Shown piece after piece: positions 29,357 through 37,798 of a stretch of 64,000 bases of DNA. Within the stretch, counting starts at the first letter, position 1, and every line of letters begins with the position of its first letter. The stretch comes from Paracoccus luteus (lineage in GTDB: Bacteria; Pseudomonadota; Alphaproteobacteria; Rhodobacterales; Rhodobacteraceae), in contig NZ_SDEA01000007.1 in NCBI RefSeq assembly GCF_004522155.1, positions 1-64,000 on the forward strand. Reading direction: 5' to 3'. The notes beneath the pieces are model-generated. The model did no database searches. It saw only the letters and a list, made by a program, of their open reading frames with translations, and was not told the origin of the DNA. The position numbers and the translations under genes were made by a program.

Positions 29357-29764
29357 TCAGGCCCCCTCGGGCCGCCCCAGCGCGGCCCGCACATGGGCGG
29401 GCACCCGATGCGCCCGCATGGCCCCCAGATCGACGCAGACGATGGTGACGCGGGCCGAAAACAGCGTCTGGCCGTCGCGGTCCACGGTCTGGGTCAGCGT
29501 CAGCCGCGACCCCGCGACCTCGTCCAGCGTCGTCACCACCTCGACCAGGTCGTCGAAGCGCGCCGGGCGCAGGTAATCCGCCTCGACCCGGCGGACGACG
29601 AAGGCCAGGCTGTGATCGGCCAGCAGGCGCGCCTGGTCGATGCCCGCCTGCCGCAGGTATTCGCTGCGGCCGCGTTCGATGAACTTGAGGTAGTTGGCGT
29701 AATAGACGACCTGACCCAGGTCGGTATCCTCGTAATAGACGCGGATCGGCAGGCGGTGGGTCAT
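29357..29764 (-). CDS. ybgC: Acyl-CoA thioesterase YbgC (Tol-Pal associated)
   Basis: The 135-residue hotdog protein has the YbgC/FadM signature RVYYEDTDLGQVVYYANYLKF near residues 8-28, with catalytic Asp15. It hydrolyses short or phospholipid-derived acyl thioesters and is encoded with Tol-Pal in many bacteria. The ATG at 29764 is chosen because the family begins a few residues before the YEDTD motif. A 14-base palindrome at 29329-29342 lies just after its stop. Confidence 0.9.
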   Translation of the reverse strand: MTHRLPIRVYYEDTDLGQVVYYANYLKFIERGRSEYLRQAGIDQARLLADHSLAFVVRRVEADYLRPARFDDLVEVVTTLDEVAGSRLTLTQTVDRDGQTLFSARVTIVCVDLGAMRAHRVPAHVRAALGRPEGA

Positions 29765-29800
29765 GGCGGGCCTTCGGTTGGGTCTGGGGCCTTGAAGCAC

Positions 29801-29886
29801 GGCGGCGGCCCGGATGGAACCGCCGCCGGGGGCTTTGCCCCCCGCGCGCCAGCGCGCGTCCCCCAGAGTATTTCGGCCAAGAAGAA
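29801..29886 (-). repeat. Stacked hairpins with a conserved 3' element (Rhodobacteraceae-type intergenic repeat)
   Basis: Three hairpins lie in a row: 29801-29827 (GGCGGCGG arms), 29828-29843 (GGGGGC arms) and 29843-29858 (CGCGCGC arms). They are followed by an AT-richer block ending AGTATTTCGGCCAAGAAGAA. From memory, similar blocks recur after genes in Rhodobacteraceae genomes. Here it sits after the stop of the 199-residue gene on the minus strand and may work as a terminator. Confidence 0.6.
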
Positions 29887-29902
29887 CGCGCGTGAGGCCG
29901 CG

Positions 29903-30502
29903 TCAGATCCGCGCGGCCAGCCGCAGCGCGTGGCTGGCGTCACGCGCGGCGACCGGCAGCGCGGGGTCATAGGCGGCGCGGATCAGGGCCGCCAGCGCGG
30001 GCGAGGGCGCCGCCGGGCGCGCGAAGGACAGCACCGCATTGACCGCCACGCTTTCGGCAAGGCGGCCCGGATGCGCGTCCGCCAGCGCGCCGCCCAGCCG
30101 CAGGAACGACAGGCAGGCGCGGATGCCCCCGTCCGCGTCAAAGCGCAGCAGGCGATAGCGGTCGGTCCCCTGCCCCGCCAGCCGCGCGGGCAGATCGGCG
30201 ATGCCGGTCAGCCGGTCCAGGTCGGGGACGCCCGCCAGTTCCGCCCAGTCGCGGACCGCGAAGATCATCAGGTTCGCGCCCATCTCGGGGTCGGTGTCGG
30301 CCAGGGGATGGCGCGCGTCGGCCAGCACCGCGGCCAGCGCCCCGCGAAAGATGGCCAGCGTCTCGTCGGCGAGGCCGAAGGCCACCGGCGCGACCGGCCG
30401 CCCCCAGCGGGCGCAGAGGAACGCCCCGTCGGCGGCGGTGAACAGGGCCGCGATGGCGTCGGGGGTCAGCGCCCCGGTCGTTTGTCCGCTGGGGTCGGTC
30501 AT
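29903..30502 (-). CDS. Conserved hypothetical protein, 199 residues
   Basis: The product has no signal peptide, no membrane helix and no motif I can assign. It is rich in Ala, Leu and Arg with scattered acidic residues. Regions such as GALTPDAIAALFTAADGAFLCARWGRP near the start and DPEMGANLMIFAVRDWAEL near residues 65-90 look conserved rather than random. The ATG at 30502 begins MTDPSG. It lies between the CoA-transferase genes and ybgC, separated from the former by a terminator-like hairpin, so it is probably its own short unit. Function unknown. Confidence 0.7.
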   Translation of the reverse strand: MTDPSGQTTGALTPDAIAALFTAADGAFLCARWGRPVAPVAFGLADETLAIFRGALAAVLADARHPLADTDPEMGANLMIFAVRDWAELAGVPDLDRLTGIADLPARLAGQGTDRYRLLRFDADGGIRACLSFLRLGGALADAHPGRLAESVAVNAVLSFARPAAPSPALAALIRAAYDPALPVAARDASHALRLAARI

Positions 30503-30539
30503 CGGCGGGTCATCGGCTGTGCGGGGACTGGAACGGCAA

Positions 30540-30564
30540 GCACGGGCGCCGGCGACGCCCGTGC
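30540..30564 (-). terminator. Hairpin after the CoA-transferase genes
   Basis: Nine-base arms (30540-30548 and 30556-30564) flank a seven-base loop, 26 bases after the stop of the B subunit gene on the minus strand. A short T-containing tail follows, but no clear run of T. Confidence 0.6.
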
Positions 30565-30589
30565 GAAAGGCTGGCTGCGCGCCTGCCGG

Positions 30590-31234
30590 TCAGTTGACGA
30601 TGGTCGCGGCGGTGGCGGCGCACAGTTCGTCCTCGGACACGCCGTCGGCCAGTTCCACGATCTTGAGGCCGCCCGGCACCACGTCCAGCACCCCCAGGTT
30701 CGAGATGATGCGGTCCACCACGGCCCGCCCGGTGAGCGGCAGGGTGCATTCGCGCAGCACCTTGGATTCGCCCGCCTTGTTGGTGTGGTCCATGACCACG
30801 ACCACGCGCTTGACGCCCGCGACCAGATCCATCGCCCCGCCCATGCCCTTGACCAGCTTGCCGGGGATCATCCAGTTCGCCAGGTCGCCGTTTTCCGCGA
30901 CCTCCATCGCGCCCAGGATCGCCATCGCGATCTTGCCGCCGCGGATCATGGCGAAGGACTGCGCGCTGTCGAAATAGGCGGAATGGGGCAGTTCGGTGAT
31001 CGTCTGCTTGCCCGCGTTGATCAGATCGGGGTCTTCCTCGCCCTCATACGGGAAGGGGCCCATGCCCAGCATCCCGTTTTCCGATTGCAGGGTGACGTGG
31101 ACCCCATCGGGAATATAGTTCGACACCAGCGTCGGGATGCCGATGCCGAGGTTCACATACATCCCGTCCTGCAGTTCCCGCGCGGCGCGGGCGGCCATCT
31201 GGTTGCGGTCCCAGCCCTTGGTTTCGGCGGCCAT
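30590..31234 (-). CDS. scoB: 3-oxoacid CoA-transferase subunit B
   Basis: This 214-residue family-I CoA-transferase beta subunit has the catalytic glutamate Glu52 in [12 protein letters not shown], the [11 protein letters not shown] segment near 69-79 and [12 protein letters not shown] near 129-140. With subunit A it moves CoA between succinyl-CoA (or acetyl-CoA) and a 3-oxoacid such as acetoacetate, linking ketone-body or polyhydroxybutyrate breakdown to central metabolism. The ATG shares its A with the TGA of subunit A (TGATG at 31232-31236). Confidence 0.92.
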   Translation of the reverse strand: MAAETKGWDRNQMAARAARELQDGMYVNLGIGIPTLVSNYIPDGVHVTLQSENGMLGMGPFPYEGEEDPDLINAGKQTITELPHSAYFDSAQSFAMIRGGKIAMAILGAMEVAENGDLANWMIPGKLVKGMGGAMDLVAGVKRVVVVMDHTNKAGESKVLRECTLPLTGRAVVDRIISNLGVLDVVPGGLKIVELADGVSEDELCAATAATIVN

Positions 31235-31938
31235 CAGGCAGACTCCCTTTTGCGGACGGTGCGCTGTTCGATGCGCTTTTCGTGCTGGCCCTGGACGATC
31301 CGGTGGACATAGATGCCGGGCAGGTGGACGTGGTCGGGGTCGATGGACCCGGCGGGCACGATCTCCTCGACCTCGACGACGCAGACCTTGCCGCAGGTCG
31401 CGGCGGGCGCGTTGAAGTTGCGCGCCGTCTTGCGGAACACCAGGTTGCCGGTCTCGTCGGCCTTCCACGCCTTGACGATGGCCAGGTCGGTGACGATGCC
31501 GCGTTCCAGGATATAGTCCTGCCCGTCGAAGGTCTTCACTTCCTTGCCGTCGGCAATGACGGTGCCGACGCCGGTTTTCGTGTAAAAGCCGGGGATGCCC
31601 GCGCCGCCCGCGCGCATGCGTTCGGCCAGCGTGCCCTGCGGGTTGAACTCAAGCTCAAGCTCTCCGGACAGATACTGGCGCATGAACTCGGCGTTCTCGC
31701 CGACATAGGACGACTGCATCTTCCTGATCTGCTTGCTGTCCAGCAGGATGCCCAGCCCGAAGCCGTCAACGCCGCAGTTGTTGGACGCGATGGTCAGGTT
31801 CCTGGTCCCCGCGCGATGGATGGCGGCGATCAGCAGTTCGGGGATGCCGGACAGCCCGAACCCCCCGGCCGCGATGGACATCCCGTCCGTCAGCAGCCCG
31901 TCCAGCGCCGCATCGGCGTTGTCATAGACCTTTTTCAT
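31234..31938 (-). CDS. scoA: 3-oxoacid CoA-transferase subunit A
   Basis: This 234-residue alpha subunit has the CoA-binding [10 protein letters not shown] near residues 25-34, the [11 protein letters not shown] motif near 52-62, and [15 protein letters not shown] near 111-125. The ATG at 31938 ([12 protein letters not shown]) is the usual family start. The open frame upstream is spurious. It is the first gene of the scoAB pair and is divergent from the DUF488 gene, with 85 bases between them for both promoters. Confidence 0.92.
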   Translation of the reverse strand: MKKVYDNADAALDGLLTDGMSIAAGGFGLSGIPELLIAAIHRAGTRNLTIASNNCGVDGFGLGILLDSKQIRKMQSSYVGENAEFMRQYLSGELELEFNPQGTLAERMRAGGAGIPGFYTKTGVGTVIADGKEVKTFDGQDYILERGIVTDLAIVKAWKADETGNLVFRKTARNFNAPAATCGKVCVVEVEEIVPAGSIDPDHVHLPGIYVHRIVQGQHEKRIEQRTVRKRESA

Positions 31939-32023
31939 CCGGCCCCTCCGTTTGTCGCCGATGTGTTTGGCGGGTGCGTGACGTTGTGTCAATCTGAAGG
32001 CGGCCAGCCAAGGGGGGCAAGCG

Positions 32024-32371
32024 ATGCACCGCATCGGCGTGAAGCGCGCCTATGAACCCGCCTCGGACGACGACGGCCGGCGGGTGCTGGTGGACCGCGT
32101 CTGGCCGCGCGGTGTGACGCGCGAGGCGCTGCGGATCGACGCCTGGCTGAAGGATCTTGCACCCAGCACCGCGCTGCGCCGCTGGTTCGGCCACGATCCC
32201 GCGAAATGGGACCAGTTCCGCCGCCGCTATGCCGCCGAACTGGATGCGGACGGCGCGCCGGTGGCCGAACTGCGCCGGCTGTGGCGGGCGGGGCCGGTCA
32301 CGCTGGTCTATGGCGCCCGGGACGAGGCGCACAACAACGCCGTCGCGCTGCGGGACTGGCTGCGGGGGTGA
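32024..32371 (+). CDS. DUF488 family protein (YeaO-like)
   Basis: The 115-residue protein has the YeaO-type DUF488 features RVLVDRVWPRGVTRE near residues 19-33, WLKDLAPSTALRRWFGHDP near 41-59, and VTLVYGARDEAHNNAVAL near 91-108. The family is widespread, and its biochemical role is not firmly known. The ATG at 32024 follows an AAGGGGGG box. It is divergent from scoA and converges on ggt. Confidence 0.88.
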   Translation: MHRIGVKRAYEPASDDDGRRVLVDRVWPRGVTREALRIDAWLKDLAPSTALRRWFGHDPAKWDQFRRRYAAELDADGAPVAELRRLWRAGPVTLVYGARDEAHNNAVALRDWLRG

Positions 32372-32458
32372 GGTGGCCGCCGGGGGCCGGGGCGCACAGC
32401 CGCGATGCGCCCGGCCTGCCGCCGCACCGCGGTCGCGGCCGCGGCCGGGTGGCGCCGT

Positions 32459-34198
32459 TCAGTATCCCACGGTCGCCGCGTCGGACCGGCGCGGATCGGA
32501 CGCGCCGAACAGATAACCGCTGGCGGGGTCGCGCATGACCGATTGCGTCGCCCCCATCGCCTCGCGCACGACGACGCTGTGGCCCTTGCCCTGCAGCAGG
32601 CGGACGGTGTCGGGGCTGACCCCCTCCTCGATGCGCAGCTCCTCGGGCAGCCACTGGTGATGGACCCGCGGCTCGGTGCTGGCCTCGGCCACGTTCATGC
32701 CGTGGTCGATCATGTTCATGATGACCTGCAGGACGGTGGTGATGATGCGCGCCCCGCCGGGCGAGCCGGTGACAAGGAACACCTTGCCGTCCTTGTTGAC
32801 GATGGTCGGCGTCATCGACGACAGCGGCCGCTTGCCGCCCTGGACGGCGTTGGCGTCACCGCCGATCAGCCCATAGGCGTTGGGCACGCCCGGCTTGGCC
32901 GAGAAATCGTCCATCTCGTTGTTCATCAGGACGCCGGTGCCGTCCGCGACCAGCCCCGAACCATAGGAGAAGTTGATCGTGTAGGTGTTCGACACCGCGT
33001 TGCCGTCGGCGTCGATGATCGAGAAATGCGTGGTCTGGTCGGATTCATACGGCGTCAGGTCGGCCGGGCGGATCAGCGCCGAGGGCGTGGCGAAATCGGC
33101 GTCGATCTTGTCGCGCATGGCGGCGGCATAATCCTTGGCGGTCAGCGCCGCGACCGGCACGTCCACGAAATCCGGGTCGCCCAGGTATTCGGACCGGTCG
33201 GCATAGGCCAGCTTCATCACCTCGGCCATCAGGTGGATGGTCTGCGCCGAATTGGCCCCCAGCGCGCCGATGGGATAGCCTTCCAGCGCGTTCAGCATCT
33301 GGATCAGATGCACCCCGCCCGACGACGGCGGCGGCATCGAGACGACCTCATAGCCGCGATAGCTGCCGCGGATCGGCTCGCGCTCGACCGCGCGATAGGC
33401 GGCCATGTCCTCGACCGTGATGCGCCCGCCTGCCGCCTGCACCGCCTTTGCAATCGCCTCGGCGACCGGCCCTTTATAGAATCCGTCCGGCCCCTCGTCG
33501 GCGATGCGCTGCAGCGTGCGGCCAAGGTCGGCCTGCACCAGCCGCTCTCCGGGTTGCCAGAAACCGCCGTCGGGCTTGTAGAAGATCGCGGCGGCGGACG
33601 GATAGCGGGTCAGATCGTCGTGCGCGTCCTCAAGGCTGTCGGCCTGGTCGGGGGTCACGGCGATCCCCTCGGCGGCCAGCCGGATCGCGGGGGCGATCAC
33701 CTCGGCCCAGGTCATGCTGCCATGCCGGTCCAGCGCCAGCCTCATCCCCGCGACGGTGCCCGGCACCCCGGTCGCAAGGCCGGAATAGCGCGACTTGTCG
33801 CTGTCCGCGTCCCCCGCCGCGTTCAGGAACATGTCGCGTTCGGCGGATGCGGGCGCAGTCTCGCGATAGTCGATGGCGTGGGTCGTGCCGGCCTTGGCGT
33901 CGTGGACCAGCATGAAGCCGCCGCCGCCGATGTTGCCCGCCCGCGGCAGCGTCACCGCCAGCGCGAAGGCGACGGCCACCGCCGCGTCAACGGCATTGCC
34001 GCCCTGCGCAAGGATGTCGCGCCCGACCTCGGCGGCGACGCGTTCCTGCGTCGAGACCATGCCGTTCGCGGCCCAGACCGGGTGAACCCGGTCCATTTCG
34101 GAAAAGATCGCCACCTCTTGCGCCAGCGCGGGCGATCCTGCGGCGGCGATCAGCAGCGTGGCGGCGCACACCCGCCGCAGGCCGGTCGAAAGCGTCAT
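32459..34198 (-). CDS. ggt: Gamma-glutamyltransferase (periplasmic)
   Basis: The 579-residue precursor has a signal peptide (cleaved after ALAQ near residue 27), substrate-binding Arg112 in YRETAP, and the autoprocessing site before Thr389 in ESDQTTHFSIID, which becomes the nucleophile of the small subunit. The later PLSSMTPTIV and GSPGGARIITTVLQ motifs complete the active site. It hydrolyses or transfers the gamma-glutamyl group of glutathione. The ATG at 34198 has a strong AGGGGGAA box. It lies 80 bases downstream of topA. Confidence 0.95.
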   Translation of the reverse strand: MTLSTGLRRVCAATLLIAAAGSPALAQEVAIFSEMDRVHPVWAANGMVSTQERVAAEVGRDILAQGGNAVDAAVAVAFALAVTLPRAGNIGGGGFMLVHDAKAGTTHAIDYRETAPASAERDMFLNAAGDADSDKSRYSGLATGVPGTVAGMRLALDRHGSMTWAEVIAPAIRLAAEGIAVTPDQADSLEDAHDDLTRYPSAAAIFYKPDGGFWQPGERLVQADLGRTLQRIADEGPDGFYKGPVAEAIAKAVQAAGGRITVEDMAAYRAVEREPIRGSYRGYEVVSMPPPSSGGVHLIQMLNALEGYPIGALGANSAQTIHLMAEVMKLAYADRSEYLGDPDFVDVPVAALTAKDYAAAMRDKIDADFATPSALIRPADLTPYESDQTTHFSIIDADGNAVSNTYTINFSYGSGLVADGTGVLMNNEMDDFSAKPGVPNAYGLIGGDANAVQGGKRPLSSMTPTIVNKDGKVFLVTGSPGGARIITTVLQVIMNMIDHGMNVAEASTEPRVHHQWLPEELRIEEGVSPDTVRLLQGKGHSVVVREAMGATQSVMRDPASGYLFGASDPRRSDAATVGY

Positions 34199-34278
34199 CG
34201 GCGTTCCCCCTGGTCCCTGCGGCCAAGGATAGCACGCCCGCGCCGGCAGACAAGCGCGATGCCCGGGACCGGAGGGGG

Positions 34279-36939
34279 TCAGTCCTCGGCCGGGGCCTTT
34301 GCGGCGGGCTTCCGGGGCGCGCCCTCGCCAGCCGCCTTTGCCGCAGGCTTCTTGGCACTGGCCTTTGCGGCGGGTTTCTTCGCCGCAGCCTTCGCCGCCG
34401 GTTTCTTTACCGGGGCCTTTTCCGCCGCAGCCTTCGCCGCCGGTTTCTTCGCCGCAGGCTTCTTCGCCGCCGGCTTCTTGCCGCTCTTCGATGCCTTGGC
34501 CGCGATCAGTTCCAGCGCGGCGGCCATCGTCACCGTTTCGGGCGCCATGTCGCGCGGCAGGGTGGCGTTGATCTTGCCCCATTTCACATAGGGGCCAAAA
34601 CGCCCGCCCAGGACCTGAACCGGCCCGCCCTCGGGATGCTCGCCCAGTTCCGCCAGCGGCGCGGCGGCGGCGGCGCGGCCGCGCTGGGGCTTGCTGGCCA
34701 GCACCTCGACCGCGCGGTTCATGCCGATGACGAAGACCTCGTCGGCATCGGGCAGGTTCACGTATTTCGGGCCGTGCTTGACATAGGGGCCATAGCGGCC
34801 GATCCCGGCCTCGACCGCGACACCGTCCTCGGGGTGGGGGCCGATGGTGCGCGGCAGGTCCAGCAGCATCAGCGCCTTTTCCAGATCGGTCGCGGCCGCG
34901 TCCCAGCCCTTGGGGATGGACGCGCGCGGCGGCTTGGGCGCATCCGCCGTCGCCTCGCCGCGCTGGACGTAAGGACCGAAGCGGCCGTTCTTCAGGCTGA
35001 TCTCGATGCCCTGCGGGTCCAGGCCCAGGACCGTGTCGCCCACGGCATCGCCCTCGGCGCCCGAGATCGGGCGCGTATAGCGGCAGTCGGGATAGTTGTT
35101 GCAGCCGATGAAGGCCCCGCCCGAGCGCGCGGTCTTGAGGTTCAGCCGCCCCTTGCCGCACAGCGGACATTCCCGCGGGTCGGCCCCATCGGCGCGGGCG
35201 GGATACAGATGCGGCGCCAGCGCCTCGTCGATCGCCTCCAGCACCTCGGTGATGCGCAGCTCGCTGGTGCCTTCCAGCGCGGCGGTGAAATCGCGCCAGA
35301 ACCGCCGCAAAACGTCGCGGTATTCGCGCGACCCCGACGAGATGTCGTCCAGCTCGCCTTCCAGATCGGCGGTGAAGTCATAGCTGACATAGCGCGGGAA
35401 ATACCGGGTCAGGAAGGCCGTCACCAGCCGGCCCTTGTCCTCGGGGAACAGCCGGTTCTTGTCCTTGCGGACGTATTCGCGGTCCTGAATCGTCGTGACG
35501 ATGCTGGCATAGGTGGACGGACGGCCGATGCCCAGTTCTTCCATCCGCTTGACCAAGGTTGCCTCGGTGTAACGCGGGGGCGGCTGGGTGAAATGCTGTT
35601 CCGGCGTCACGTCGCGCTTGGCCGCGGCCTCGCCTTGCGTGATCTGCGGCAGGCGGGCGCTGTCCTCGCCCTCGTCGTCGTCGGTGCCCTGGTCATAGAC
35701 CCGCAGGAAGCCGTCGAACAGCATCACCTGCCCGGTCGCGCGCAGTCCGACCTGAGCGTCGGCGGACCCGATCTCGACGGTCGTCCGCTCCATCCGCGCG
35801 GCCTCCATCTGGGACGCCAGCGTGCGCTTCCAGATCAGGTCATACAGTTTGCGCTGCTCGGCCTCGACGTTCAGCCTGTCGGGCGACAGCATCATGTCGG
35901 TGGGCCGGATGCATTCATGCGCCTCTTGCGCGTTCTTGGCCTTGTTCTTGTAGATGCGCGGGCTTTTCGGAACGTAAGCCTCACCGAACCGCGCCTTGAT
36001 CGCGTCGCGGGCGGCCATCACCGCCTCGGGCGCCATGTCGATGCCGTCGGTCCGCATATAGGTGATGTATCCCGCCTCATACAGCCGCTGCGCCGCCGAC
36101 ATGCAGGCCCGCGCGCCAAGGCCCAGCTTGCGGCTGGCCTCCTGCTGCAGGGTCGAGGTCATGAACGGCGGCCAGGGGTTGCGGCTGGCGGGTTTGCTTG
36201 CCACCGAGGTCACGGTCAGGTCGCGCGACTGCACCGCGCTGACGGCCAGACGTGCGGCCTGCTCGTCGGCCAGATCATAGCGTTCCAGCTTTTTCCCGGC
36301 ATAGCTGACCAGCGTGGCGCGGTATTCGTCGCCCTTGGGCGTCGCCAGCGCGGCGTGGACGGTCCAGTATTCGCGGGCGCGGAAGGCCTCGATCTCCATC
36401 TCGCGGTCCACGATGACCCGCAGGGCGACGGACTGGACCCGGCCGGCGGACTTGGCGCCCGGCAGCTTGCGCCACAGCACCGGCGACAGGTTGAAGCCCA
36501 CGAGGTAATCCAGCGCCCGGCGCGCCAGATAGGCATCGACCAGCGGCTGGTCGATCTGGCGCGGGTTGGCCATCGCCTCGGTCACGGCCGATTTGGTGAT
36601 CGCGTTGAAGGTGACGCGGCTGACCTCTGCCCCCTTCTTCAGCGCAGGGGCCAGGGCTTCGCGCAGGTGCCAGCTGATCGCCTCGCCCTCGCGGTCGGGG
36701 TCGGTGGCAAGGATCAGGTTCGGGTCCGACGCCAAGGCGTCCTTGATCGCCTTGACGTGCTTTTTCGATTCCGCCGCCACCTCCCATTTCATGGCGAAGT
36801 CGGCGTCGGTATCGACTGACCCGTCCTTGGGCGGCAGGTCGCGGACGTGGCCGAAGGACGCCAGAACCGTGTAGGCGTCGCCAAGATACTTGTTGATCGT
36901 CTTGGCCTTGGCGGGGGATTCGACGACGACGACGGGCAT
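34279..36939 (-). CDS. topA: DNA topoisomerase I
   Basis: The 886-residue type IA topoisomerase has Toprim motifs ESPAKAKTI at 7-15 and DPDREGEAI at 80-88, active-site Tyr294 in GYITYMRTDG, and one four-cysteine zinc ribbon (CPLCGKG…CNNYPDC) near 610-640. FGPYVK-type C-terminal repeats follow. The final 65 residues are a Lys/Ala/Pro tail of KKPAAK repeats, resembling eukaryotic histone H1 tails, likely to add non-specific DNA binding. It relaxes negative supercoils. Confidence 0.96.
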   Translation of the reverse strand: MPVVVVESPAKAKTINKYLGDAYTVLASFGHVRDLPPKDGSVDTDADFAMKWEVAAESKKHVKAIKDALASDPNLILATDPDREGEAISWHLREALAPALKKGAEVSRVTFNAITKSAVTEAMANPRQIDQPLVDAYLARRALDYLVGFNLSPVLWRKLPGAKSAGRVQSVALRVIVDREMEIEAFRAREYWTVHAALATPKGDEYRATLVSYAGKKLERYDLADEQAARLAVSAVQSRDLTVTSVASKPASRNPWPPFMTSTLQQEASRKLGLGARACMSAAQRLYEAGYITYMRTDGIDMAPEAVMAARDAIKARFGEAYVPKSPRIYKNKAKNAQEAHECIRPTDMMLSPDRLNVEAEQRKLYDLIWKRTLASQMEAARMERTTVEIGSADAQVGLRATGQVMLFDGFLRVYDQGTDDDEGEDSARLPQITQGEAAAKRDVTPEQHFTQPPPRYTEATLVKRMEELGIGRPSTYASIVTTIQDREYVRKDKNRLFPEDKGRLVTAFLTRYFPRYVSYDFTADLEGELDDISSGSREYRDVLRRFWRDFTAALEGTSELRITEVLEAIDEALAPHLYPARADGADPRECPLCGKGRLNLKTARSGGAFIGCNNYPDCRYTRPISGAEGDAVGDTVLGLDPQGIEISLKNGRFGPYVQRGEATADAPKPPRASIPKGWDAAATDLEKALMLLDLPRTIGPHPEDGVAVEAGIGRYGPYVKHGPKYVNLPDADEVFVIGMNRAVEVLASKPQRGRAAAAAPLAELGEHPEGGPVQVLGGRFGPYVKWGKINATLPRDMAPETVTMAAALELIAAKASKSGKKPAAKKPAAKKPAAKAAAEKAPVKKPAAKAAAKKPAAKASAKKPAAKAAGEGAPRKPAAKAPAED

Positions 36940-37036
36940 GGCGGACCTTTTCCTCGGACAGGGGCGGGAACATGGGGGCAGCGCGGCGCACTGTCAACGC
37001 GGCCGCCGGGCCCCGGCGGAAAGGCCGCACATGGCA

Positions 37037-37069
37037 GGGGGCGCCCGGCCCCAAGGCCGCGGCGCCCCC
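37037..37069 (-). terminator. Hairpin terminator after the DUF4142 gene
   Basis: Arms of nine bases (37037-37045 and 37061-37069) enclose a second paired block, CGGCC/GGCCG, giving a stem of about 14 pairs with one bulge. It starts about 20 bases after the DUF4142 stop on the minus strand. Confidence 0.7.
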
Positions 37070-37091
37070 GAAACCGGGCAAAGGGGCGGCG

Positions 37092-37694
37092 TTACTGGCT
37101 GGCCAGCCCCTGCACATGCTCGGCGTGCATCTGCAGCGTCGGCAGGGTCTTTTCGGCGAAGGCCGCAAGATCCGCGTCGTTGCTGCTGGCGGCCTCGGCC
37201 TGGAACAGCTGGATCGTCTCGGCGTGGGCCTGGGCCTGATGCTCGACATAGGCGGGGTCGAAGTTGTCGCCCTCGGCCGCCATGACCGCGGCCAGATGGT
37301 CTGCGGGCGGGCCGGCGGGTTCGGCCGGGACCGTCAGGTTCTTGGCCGTGGCCAGCGCCTTCAGCTCGTCGTTCGCCTTGCCGTGGTCGGCGATCATCAT
37401 CTGCGCGAACGCCTTGACGTCGTCGGACTGGCTGCGTTCCAGCGCCAGTTCGCTGGACCGCACCTCGAACAGGCCGCCGCTTGCGGCCATCTCCACGAAC
37501 TGCTGCGCCGTCAGATTGGCCATCGCCGGATCGGCTGCGGCCATCGGCGCGGCGGCGGGCGCCGGGGCCGCTGTGGTTTCGGCCGGGGCGGGGACGGGGG
37601 TCATCGTTCCGTCGGTCGGGCTGGTCGCGGTCTGCGCGACGGCGGCGCCGCCGGCCGCAAGGCTGACAACGGCCGCAAGGATCATGGTCTTCAT
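37092..37694 (-). CDS. DUF4142 domain protein, exported
   Basis: The 200-residue product has a signal peptide (MKTMILAAVVSLAAGGAAVAQ), a Pro/Ala/Thr-rich linker to about residue 55, and a four-helix DUF4142 bundle with LTAQQFVEMAASGGLFEVRSSELALE-type sequence and FAQMMIADHGKANDEL near 114-129. The pattern is that of ferritin-like periplasmic proteins, but no metal-binding residue set is certain. Function unknown; stress association is often suggested for the family. It lies between topA and fpr with hairpins on both sides, so it is probably monocistronic. Confidence 0.88.
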   Translation of the reverse strand: MKTMILAAVVSLAAGGAAVAQTATSPTDGTMTPVPAPAETTAAPAPAAAPMAAADPAMANLTAQQFVEMAASGGLFEVRSSELALERSQSDDVKAFAQMMIADHGKANDELKALATAKNLTVPAEPAGPPADHLAAVMAAEGDNFDPAYVEHQAQAHAETIQLFQAEAASSNDADLAAFAEKTLPTLQMHAEHVQGLASQ

Positions 37695-37741
37695 GGCTTC
37701 ATCTCCGGGTTGCGGTGAACTGGGTCACGTGCCCGAAGTGA

Positions 37742-37764
37742 AACCGGCGCTTGCCGCGCCGGTT
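37742..37764 (-). terminator. Hairpin terminator after fpr
   Basis: Perfect nine-base arms (37742-37750 and 37756-37764) with a five-base loop lie 34 bases after the fpr stop on the minus strand, followed by a T-rich tail (TTTCACTT). Confidence 0.75.
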
Positions 37765-37798
37765 CCTTGAACAAAGGTTCAGCCGGGATGGGCGGGGG

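Noticed and set aside
36940-37091. A gene between topA and the DUF4142 gene
   Set aside because: Only Arg/Pro-rich frames cross it and a terminator hairpin occupies part.
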